From Christiangramia lutea (GTDB lineage Bacteria; Bacteroidota; Bacteroidia; Flavobacteriales; Flavobacteriaceae): a stretch of 64,000 nt of DNA. Positions 57,821 through 64,000 of this stretch are shown here, one piece after another. The stretch spans positions 62,001 through 126,000 of the forward strand of contig NZ_JAKVTV010000003.1 of assembly GCF_022489035.1 (NCBI RefSeq), given 5' to 3'. Both the position numbers and the translations under genes were made by a program. Every line of letters begins with the position of its first letter. The first letter of the stretch is position 1. The notes under the pieces were generated by a model, which was not told where the DNA came from, ran no database searches, and saw only the letters and a list, made by a program, of their open reading frames with translations.

Positions 57821-57854
57821 TAAAAAGCCTCTTCAAATGAAGAGGCTTTTTTTA
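57821..57854 (+). terminator. Terminator after tRNA-Thr copy 2
   Basis: AAAAAGCCTCTTCA / TGAAGAGGCTTTTT, 14 base pairs with a two-base loop apex, T run after. Confidence 0.9.
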
Positions 57855-57879
57855 TGTACTAAGTCATATTCGTGCATAA

Positions 57880-57903
57880 AAAAAGGGATCATTCGATCCC
57901 TTA
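57880..57903 (-). terminator. Terminator of the DUF4369 gene
   Basis: AAGGGATC / GATCCCTT stem with a four-base loop; on the minus strand it is followed by a T run. Confidence 0.8.
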
Positions 57904-57927
57904 AATTATCCTGATATTTTCCTCTTG

Positions 57928-58683
57928 CTAAGAATTTTGATTTTCTGCCTCGGTTTGTTCCTCGACTTTTTCTTCCAGTTTCTCCTGCTTTTTTCTTTCT
58001 TTCAAAAATTCCTTTAGTTCCTCTCCATACTTAGATTTCTTAACCTTCGGCGCAAGGGAAGTATAGATTGTATCCAGATATTTGATATTCGCGTCAAATA
58101 CTTCAGAAAGGGCCAGGTAAGGTGCTATTTCATGATCTTTGTTGTTGATCGCGAAATTCACTGTATATAAATATTTCCTTTTAAGAAGTCGGTCGTATTT
58201 CTGGTCTATCTCGATTAACTTTTCCTCATCCTGGGCTTTTTCAGCGTCAAAGCTTTCTTTGATAAGGTCAAGGTTCTGGTCGTTGAACCTGCTAATCATT
58301 TTACGATATTCAACAAGTTTCTCCTGGTTTGCAGAACCTACGATTTTTGCACTGGTCTCAAATTTTTCCAGTTTGGTGTTGATGGAAACTTCTCCTTTAT
58401 CTGCAAAAAACTCTATACGATCATCATACTGATTGTTGTCTACTTTTTCCAGATACAGATACATGATCTGCGGACTTTGGATATATGTCTCCATGGCAAA
58501 ATTAGGTTCACCGTCAACAACTACAGAGTCTACGTTCACTAAGATAGTATCCTGGATCTTCTGAAGGTATAAGGTTCCTTTCTTAAGACCTTTTACTTCC
58601 CCGCTCACAATAAGATTGCTTTCTTTTTCCGAACAAGCCGTGATGCTTATTAATATGACTAAAAGAAGAGCTAGTTTTTTCAT
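57928..58683 (-). CDS. DUF4369-type lipoprotein
   Basis: 251 residues. Lipobox ITAC (Cys about 17). The beta-rich DUF4369 domain (VSGEVKGLKKGTLYLQKIQDT) spans about 24-110, followed by a charged helical region ending in a Lys/Glu coiled coil. DUF4369 is often found ahead of a thioredoxin (TlpA-like) domain, but no CxxC is present here, so that part is absent. Role unknown; envelope location. Confidence 0.8.
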   Translation of the reverse strand: MKKLALLLVILISITACSEKESNLIVSGEVKGLKKGTLYLQKIQDTILVNVDSVVVDGEPNFAMETYIQSPQIMYLYLEKVDNNQYDDRIEFFADKGEVSINTKLEKFETSAKIVGSANQEKLVEYRKMISRFNDQNLDLIKESFDAEKAQDEEKLIEIDQKYDRLLKRKYLYTVNFAINNKDHEIAPYLALSEVFDANIKYLDTIYTSLAPKVKKSKYGEELKEFLKERKKQEKLEEKVEEQTEAENQNS

Positions 58684-58738
58684 TTTTTGAATTCAGATTT
58701 TTAAGGAGCGCAAATATCTTATATTTTTCTATTTATTA

Positions 58739-60004
58739 CTAACCGCCGGCGGCTATTTGCATTAAAATTGTACACAAAATTGCCCCATAAGTTCCAACCA
58801 CATATCCAAATACCGCAAGTAGTACTCCTACAGTTGCCAAAGAAGGGTGGAAGGCAGCTGCAACAACAGGGGCTGAAGCCGCACCGCCAACATTCGCCTG
58901 GCTTCCTACAGCTAGAAAGAAATAAGGAGCTTTTATAGCTTTTGCCGTACCAAACAGGAATATGATATGAATCAACATCCAAATCAACCCAATTCCAATT
59001 AATCCCGGGTTATCAAAAACCATGGTAAGATCCATTTTCATCCCGATGGTGGCAACGAGGATATAAATGAAAATACTTCCTAATTTACTGGCTCCCGCTC
59101 CTTCATAAGATTTAAATGGAGTAAATGACAGGATGATTCCAATAGCGGTTGCTATGGTGATCATCCAGAAGAACTGGGATGAGAAGGAGGAAAGGGCGCT
59201 TTTTGAATCGTTGAAAACTTCAAAATTAGCAAGCAGGTATTCCGACATATTATCAGCTCCCCAGTGTGCGAAACCAACTGTGCCAAATGCCAGCGCGAGC
59301 ATGATCATATAATCTGATAGTTGAGGGTTTCTTGTAACGCTCTCGGCGTAGTTCGAAACTTTCTCTTTTAGTTCGGTGATGGCTGAGTTATCGGCTTTTA
59401 GCCAGTTATCTAACTGGTCACTTTTCCCGATTCCCATTAGCAGTCCTGCCATAAGAAGGTTGGCAACCACAATATCTACTAGCACCATTCCTCCGTACAG
59501 ATCAGGGTTGTATTCATAGATCTCCAGCATAGCTGCCTGATTGGCGCCACCACCAATCCAGCTACCTGCAATGGTAGATAGTCCTCTCCAAATGGCATCG
59601 GGACCGGCACCACCAACAGTTTCAGGAGAAATTGCCGAAACTATAAGAATGGCAATAGGGCCTCCTATGATTATACCTATCGTTCCGGAGAAGAACATGA
59701 TCAAGGCCTTGGGGCCAAGATTAAAAATTGCTTTCAGGTCTATGCTAAGAGTCATTAAAACGAGAGCGGCTGGTAATAAATATCTACTTGCTACAAAATA
59801 TAATTGGGAAGTTTCGTCATCTATCCAGCCAAAAGAGTTGAAAATAGCAGGGATGAGGTAACACATAAGCAAGGCTGGTACCACTTTGTAAAATTTACCC
59901 CAGAATCCATTCTTTTTTGAAGAGGTATAAAAAACAAAGCCCAGGGCTAACATTAATAGTCCAAAAACAATAGCGTCATTGGTGAAAAGGGTAGATTCTT
60001 CCAT
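58739..60004 (-). CDS. DUF819 family membrane protein
   Basis: 421 residues with about eleven membrane segments. Family motifs: GSWIGGGANQAAMLEIY and the late SQANVGGAASAPVVAAAFHPSLA. Predicted permease-like protein; substrate not known. 55 bases upstream of the DUF4369 gene in reading direction. Confidence 0.87.
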   Translation of the reverse strand: MEESTLFTNDAIVFGLLMLALGFVFYTSSKKNGFWGKFYKVVPALLMCYLIPAIFNSFGWIDDETSQLYFVASRYLLPAALVLMTLSIDLKAIFNLGPKALIMFFSGTIGIIIGGPIAILIVSAISPETVGGAGPDAIWRGLSTIAGSWIGGGANQAAMLEIYEYNPDLYGGMVLVDIVVANLLMAGLLMGIGKSDQLDNWLKADNSAITELKEKVSNYAESVTRNPQLSDYMIMLALAFGTVGFAHWGADNMSEYLLANFEVFNDSKSALSSFSSQFFWMITIATAIGIILSFTPFKSYEGAGASKLGSIFIYILVATIGMKMDLTMVFDNPGLIGIGLIWMLIHIIFLFGTAKAIKAPYFFLAVGSQANVGGAASAPVVAAAFHPSLATVGVLLAVFGYVVGTYGAILCTILMQIAAGG

Positions 60005-60070
60005 AAAATTTGTTCTTGATCGCCGGCAAAATACAATTTTTATTATTTCCGGCTACAGGTTCATATGAAC

Positions 60071-60880
60071 TTAAATTTTAAGGATCTCAGAAATACTTCT
60101 GGCAACTCCATCCTCTTTCCCGGGAGAGGTTACCATATGGGCGATTTCCAGGACTTCAGGCTTGGCATTTCCCACGGCAATCCCCATACCTACGCCTCGA
60201 AGCATTTCAATATCATTGTAATTATCTCCAAAAGCCATGCTTTGAGAAAGTGGAATTCTATAATGATGGTCTAACAGATGTTCTACGGCCGTTAATTTTG
60301 AGATGGCTCGTGGAGCTATCTCAATATAAGTTGGTTTCGAACGATAGAGGTGGAGATCGTTCGGGAAACTTTCCTTTAGGAAATTGAAGATCTTATCTAT
60401 CTTTTCTTCTTCTCCCATGGCCATGATCTTATGGGCTCCCTTCTCTTCTGCATCCCACTTTTTAATAACCTTCTTATTTTCCCGAAATTCCGGTTGCACC
60501 TTCGTGTTATTGATCTCTCTTCGAGTCCAGAAATCATCCCGTGGAACATACCATTCATCATTATGAAATAAACTTAAATGTACGTCATGATCTAAATTAT
60601 AGTCATGAAGGCTTTCAAGAATTTCCAACGGAATTTCTGTTGAATCCAGTGTCTTTCCGTCAGCGAGGATCAGGCCGCCATTATAACTGATAATGGGGAG
60701 ATGTTCAATGTCCATCTTTTTCTGAAGATGTCTCATTGCTGAAGGCATTCGGGAGGAAATAAGGATAAATGGAATATTTTCCTGATTGAGTTTTTTAATG
60801 GTGTTTATCGTTAGTTCTGAAAGATCTCGGTCTGCGTTCAGTAAAGTGCCGTCGATGTCTGAAAATATGATCTTGAACAT
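60071..60880 (-). CDS. Cof-type HAD phosphatase
   Basis: 269 residues. HAD motif I FSDIDGTLLN, motif II ISSRMP, motif III/IV KLTAVEHL and AFGDNYNDIEML. Cof/YidA members hydrolyse sugar phosphates and related compounds. Coupled to the upstream RHH gene by TAATG. Confidence 0.9.
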   Translation of the reverse strand: MFKIIFSDIDGTLLNADRDLSELTINTIKKLNQENIPFILISSRMPSAMRHLQKKMDIEHLPIISYNGGLILADGKTLDSTEIPLEILESLHDYNLDHDVHLSLFHNDEWYVPRDDFWTRREINNTKVQPEFRENKKVIKKWDAEEKGAHKIMAMGEEEKIDKIFNFLKESFPNDLHLYRSKPTYIEIAPRAISKLTAVEHLLDHHYRIPLSQSMAFGDNYNDIEMLRGVGMGIAVGNAKPEVLEIAHMVTSPGKEDGVARSISEILKI

Positions 60881-61050
60881 TATTCTTCCTGCTTTTTATT
60901 TTTGGGGTGTCTTCTGGCTTCTTTCAAAGCTTTGTTAAGCATCCATTCTATCTGCCCATTGGTACTTCTAAACTCGTCTGAAGCCCATTTCTCGATAGCT
61001 TTAAGCATATCTTCATCTACTCTTAATGCGAATGCTTTCTTTTTGCCCAT
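60880..61050 (-). CDS. Ribbon-helix-helix (Arc-like) DNA-binding protein
   Basis: 56 residues, MGKKKAFALRVDEDMLKAIEKWASDEF followed by RSTNGQIEWMLNKALKEARR and a basic tail. The KAFALRVDE strand and two helices fit an Arc/MetJ-type RHH. Its stop TAA shares its last base with the ATG of the HAD gene. It is three bases after the hydrolase stop. Targets unknown; no toxin gene partner is visible. Confidence 0.85.
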   Translation of the reverse strand: MGKKKAFALRVDEDMLKAIEKWASDEFRSTNGQIEWMLNKALKEARRHPKNKKQEE

Positions 61051-61053
61051 AAT

Positions 61054-61992
61054 TTACTCAAGTTCTTTGATAAAATTGGTAATTTCAGGGATCAATTCCG
61101 GATGTAATGGCCTGGAAGGTTCATTATAGGATTTTGTATTTACCAGTTTATCATCGCTCTCCATTTTTCTGAAAATATGGTTCATTTTATCGATTAGTAA
61201 AAGCCTGGAATCTTCACTGGCTTCGTGAAGCATTTGAGCCTGTTCCGGTTCTACCTGGATATCTGAGGTGCCATTGATTATAAGAACTGGAATTTCCAGT
61301 GATCTTATTTCCTTGGAAGGATCATATTTCATCCAGCTGTTCATGTATGGCTGAACGCTTTCTCTGAAAAGGTTTTCCAACATGGGACTATAATTCGTGG
61401 TTTTCCCATCTTCCTTCAACTCATCGAAAGCGGCACGGGCATTTTCCCCGAGCTGAGGTGCCATTTTGTTAACCTGTTCTACAATAATATTATCTATAGG
61501 TTCTCCAGCGCCGGCCAGAGAAATGAAACCGTCTGCTGTTTCTTCTGAAGCGAGCATACCTACCAGTGATCCTTCACTATGACCAGCGATGATAAGGTTT
61601 TCAAAATTCTCCTGATTTTCAAAGTAGGTCAAGATATCCTTTACATCCTGGACAAAATCTTCAAAGCGCAGATTTTCTTCCTTGAGTTTTAGTTCCTGCA
61701 TCTTGAAGATTCGCTTATCAAACCTAAAGGATGCAATGCCATTAGCAGCCAGTTCTCTAGCCATCAGCTTCATACCATCGTTTTTCATCATGGATTGATT
61801 TCCATTTCTGTCGGTTGGACCAGAACCCTGAATGAAAATTATGAGGCTTTCGGCATCTCCCGAGCCAGGTAGCGTGAGAGTTCCCTCAGTAACTTCATTG
61901 ATCTTAAGTTCCTTTTCCTCGAAATTAGTCTCCTGACTTTTTACGGGCTGGCAGAGAATAAATAAGCTTAAAGCGATAAATAGGTATTTCAT
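61054..61992 (-). CDS. Alpha/beta hydrolase with signal peptide
   Basis: 312 residues. Signal peptide about 1-19 (LCQPVKSQ). Serine-hydrolase elbow AGHSEGSLVGM, the oxyanion region IFIQGSGPTDRNGN, and the late catalytic Asp (NGTSDIQVEPEQA) and His (DKMNHIFR) regions. Resembles the S33/dienelactone-type extracellular esterases of Bacteroidota. First of hydrolase-RHH-HAD. Confidence 0.87.
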   Translation of the reverse strand: MKYLFIALSLFILCQPVKSQETNFEEKELKINEVTEGTLTLPGSGDAESLIIFIQGSGPTDRNGNQSMMKNDGMKLMARELAANGIASFRFDKRIFKMQELKLKEENLRFEDFVQDVKDILTYFENQENFENLIIAGHSEGSLVGMLASEETADGFISLAGAGEPIDNIIVEQVNKMAPQLGENARAAFDELKEDGKTTNYSPMLENLFRESVQPYMNSWMKYDPSKEIRSLEIPVLIINGTSDIQVEPEQAQMLHEASEDSRLLLIDKMNHIFRKMESDDKLVNTKSYNEPSRPLHPELIPEITNFIKELE

Positions 61993-62037
61993 GTTTCTTC
62001 AATTTTTTGGTCAAAAGAGATTAGGATAAGGGAAATT

Positions 62038-62898
62038 CTAATGATTTAAAGTTCCGGTATTTACAACGGGTGCAGCATCTCTGTCACCACAAAGAACTAC
62101 CATAAGATTACTTACCATGGCGGCTCTTCTTTCACCATCAAGATCTACAACTTCTTTTCGGCTTAATTCTTCCAATGCCATTTCAACCATGCTCACAGCA
62201 CCTTCTACAATTTTATGCCGAGCAGCCACGATTGCTGTAGCCTGTTGCCTTTTCAGCATCGCACTGGCGATTTCATTGGCATAAGCTAGGTAACCAATAC
62301 GAGCCTCCAGAACTTCTATTCCCGCAATTTGCAATCTTTCTTCCAATTCCTTCTCTAGGGCATCGCTCACTTCATTCATGCTAGATCGAAGCGTTATATC
62401 TTCGTCGAGGCCTTCATCTGCAAAATTATCATATGGATACATACTGGCAAGTTTTCTTACCGCTGCGTCTGTTTGAACCACAACGAAATTCTCAAAGTCA
62501 TCAACATCAAAAGAAGCCTTGAAAGTATCCATGACACGCCAAACAAGAATGGTGCTGATCATCACCGGGTTCCCTAGTTTATCATTTACCTTCAGGCGTT
62601 CACTGTCAAAGTTTCGAGCCCTGAGTGAAATTTTCTTTTTGGTATAGAATGGATTTACCCAGAAAAGACCATTCTTTTTTACAGTTCCTCTGTAGTCTCC
62701 AAAGAGTAATAATACTCTGGATTCATTTGGATTAACCAGTATTAGTCCCGGAAGGATTAATATTGCGATGAGAAATGCAATTCCCCAGATTGGGTTTCCT
62801 GTATTTAAAACGGCTGCTATACTTCCAATAAAGAGGATGAGGAAGACAAATAACATAATATAGCCGTTAAAAGCTGCAATAGTTTTTTCTTGTGTCAT
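62038..62898 (-). CDS. SPFH/stomatin-like membrane protein
   Basis: 286 residues. Two N-terminal membrane segments (about 12-50, MLFVFLILFIGSI and FLIAILILPGLILV), then a band-7 domain (NESRVLLLFGDYRGTVKKNGLFWVNPF through ERLQIAGIEVLEARIGYLAYANEIASAMLKRQQA). SPFH proteins make large membrane microdomain scaffolds. The last 30 residues are Asn/Asp-rich. 45 bases upstream of the hydrolase. Confidence 0.9.
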   Translation of the reverse strand: MTQEKTIAAFNGYIMLFVFLILFIGSIAAVLNTGNPIWGIAFLIAILILPGLILVNPNESRVLLLFGDYRGTVKKNGLFWVNPFYTKKKISLRARNFDSERLKVNDKLGNPVMISTILVWRVMDTFKASFDVDDFENFVVVQTDAAVRKLASMYPYDNFADEGLDEDITLRSSMNEVSDALEKELEERLQIAGIEVLEARIGYLAYANEIASAMLKRQQATAIVAARHKIVEGAVSMVEMALEELSRKEVVDLDGERRAAMVSNLMVVLCGDRDAAPVVNTGTLNH

Positions 62899-62991
62899 AA
62901 TTCTGATAATTGATATTAAAATGATATCATAAATATATAATATTAAATTTAAAATTTTAGTAATCTTAAGAGTTATTTTTTGGAGCTTAAC

Positions 62992-62999
62992 TATCTTTG
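62992..62999 (+). promoter_or_regulatory. -7 box of the S1/P1 nuclease gene
   Basis: TATCTTTG, exact consensus, 19 bases before the ATG at 63019. It shows that the in-frame codon at 62980 is not the start. Confidence 0.65.
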
Positions 63000-63018
63000 C
63001 CGAAAATCACAGATTAAT

Positions 63019-63801
63019 ATGAAGAATTTCCTACTTATCGCATTTTTTATAATCGTTTCTAATGTTAGTTTCGCTTCTGGAGGAGATTGGGGTAAAACAG
63101 GACATAGGGCAACAGCTGAGATAGCAGAGAAACATCTAACAGAAAAAGCTAAAAAGGCAATTAGTTCTCTACTGGATGGATATGGGTTGGCTTTTGTGGC
63201 AAATTATGCCGATGATATAAAAAGCGATCCTGATTATAAAAAATATGGACCTTGGCATTATGTGAATATAGATCCTGGATCAAAGGAATATAAACTAGAA
63301 GATGCAAGCGAAAGAGGAGACCTGGTCCAGGCAATAAGGAAATGTGTAGAAGTTTTAAAAAATAAAAGCTCAACACGAGAAGAAAAGGAATTTCATCTAA
63401 AGATGTTAATTCATTTTGTCGGAGACTTGCACCAGCCATTCCACACGGGACATGCTGAAGATAAGGGTGGAAATGACATACAGGTGAGATGGTTTAATGA
63501 TGGTTCTAATATCCATAGGGTATGGGATAGTGAAATGATTGATTTTTATCAAATGAGCTATACCGAACTGGCTATAAACACCAAAAATTTATCTAAAGCT
63601 GAATTAAAATCGATCAAAAAAGGGAAATTACTGGATTGGGTCTATGAATCCAGAGCAATGGCTGAAGATCTTTACGCCGGAGTTGAAAATGGTGAAAAGC
63701 TTGGTTACTCCTATATGTATGAACACATGCCTACGGTTTTGGATCAATTGCAGAAAGGTGGAATTCGTCTGGCTAAGATCCTGAATGATATTTATTCATA
63801 A
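63019..63801 (+). CDS. S1/P1 family zinc nuclease, secreted
   Basis: 260 residues. Signal peptide about 1-19 (VSNVSFA), mature start near SGGDWGKTGHR. Zinc ligands are present: Trp-Gly with H in TGHR, HYVNIDPG, HFVGDLHQPFHTGHAEDKGGND and HRVWDSEMID. Cleaves single-stranded nucleic acid in the periplasm or outside. In P1 the Trp is the very N-terminus; here three or four residues seem to precede it. Confidence 0.9.
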   Translation: MKNFLLIAFFIIVSNVSFASGGDWGKTGHRATAEIAEKHLTEKAKKAISSLLDGYGLAFVANYADDIKSDPDYKKYGPWHYVNIDPGSKEYKLEDASERGDLVQAIRKCVEVLKNKSSTREEKEFHLKMLIHFVGDLHQPFHTGHAEDKGGNDIQVRWFNDGSNIHRVWDSEMIDFYQMSYTELAINTKNLSKAELKSIKKGKLLDWVYESRAMAEDLYAGVENGEKLGYSYMYEHMPTVLDQLQKGGIRLAKILNDIYS

Positions 63802-63805
63802 CTTA

Positions 63806-64000
63806 TCAAAGAATCTTTCGAAAAGTTAGATTAATTCTTGGGCCAACTTGCCTTTTGGTTTTTGGTAATTGATGCTTCCAGAATTCCTGAGTAGTACCTT
63901 TCATTATTAAAAGACTACCATGTTTTAATTTTATTTTATACCTAGCCGTTTTTATAAATTTATGCTTGAAGTGAAACATACGTTCAGCACCCAGGCTCAC
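63806..64000 (-). CDS. AlkB-like 2-oxoglutarate/Fe(II) dioxygenase, C-terminal part
   Basis: Open to the window's right end, so the N-terminus is missing. 64 residues remain: SLGAERMFHFKHK, YKIKLKHGSLLIMKG, then HQLPKTKRQVGPRINLTFR, the final Fe/2OG-binding half of AlkB homologues (late His and two Arg in R-x5-R). Repairs alkylated bases by oxidative demethylation. Converges on the nuclease gene with four bases between stops. Confidence 0.88.
   Translation of the reverse strand: MSLGAERMFHFKHKFIKTARYKIKLKHGSLLIMKGTTQEFWKHQLPKTKRQVGPRINLTFRKIL

Overview
The window reads as a chromosomal segment of a marine-type Bacteroidota, family Flavobacteriaceae. It is AT-rich. Many genes carry the Bacteroidota -7 promoter box TAnnTTTG, and Shine-Dalgarno sequences are almost absent except before rpsU. 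It contains a TonB-dependent receptor, a zeaxanthin-type carotenoid cluster, several sodium-coupled AGCS carriers and a full rpoBC ribosomal-protein cluster. A Gramella/Christiangramia-like genus is my guess from general gene content; it was not tested. I see no insertion sequence, prophage, CRISPR array or rRNA gene.

Layout. 1-9454: end of a TonB-dependent receptor, a small Cys-rich protein, guaB, a Skp/OmpH chaperone, an SRPBCC protein, two parvulin-type foldases with a MoxR ATPase, and aconitase. 9540-15459: a TlpA-like thioredoxin; then, on the minus strand, merR-crtI-crtB-crtZ-crtY, which should convert phytoene precursors to zeaxanthin; then tRNA-Leu and two identical tRNA-Lys genes. 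15586-23405: aroK, a phosphoribosyltransferase, methyltransferases, an S4 RNA-binding protein, two lipoproteins, a YkgJ-type protein, a decayed PLDc_N gene, NamZ/DUF1343 and a LolE-like permease. 23489-34404: a cystathionine beta-synthase-type enzyme, two large paralogous AGCS symporters with unusual periplasmic domains, an SGNH hydrolase, DUF2851, PspC, a K+ channel, a helix-hairpin-helix protein and an acyl-CoA dehydrogenase ending in an 80-bp tandem repeat. 34742-49857: rpsU, xerC, hpf, then tRNA-Thr/Tyr/Gly/Thr-tuf-tRNA-Trp-secE-nusG-rplKAJL-rpoBC. 49929-64000: DinB, DUF3467, a third AGCS carrier, prfC, an OmpA fusion, idi-queD-like-bcp, a second tRNA-Thr, a DUF4369 lipoprotein, DUF819, a HAD/RHH/hydrolase/SPFH group, an S1/P1 nuclease and part of alkB.

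How genes work together. The MerR-family protein leading the carotenoid operon keeps the cobalamin-binding residues of CarH/LitR photoreceptors, and its promoter carries a perfect inverted repeat where an operator would sit. Light control of pigment is therefore a testable model; idi elsewhere in the window supplies the isoprenoid precursor. The most unusual proteins are the two 700-residue AGCS carriers, each with a signal peptide, an SprB-like repeat and a lipoyl/biotinyl-like fold ahead of the transporter. Gene spacing is very tight: promoters lie inside terminator hairpins (xerC, tRNA-tuf) or inside neighbouring genes, and at least two genes look leaderless. Where an upstream in-frame codon fell inside a clear -7 box, I moved the start codon downstream.
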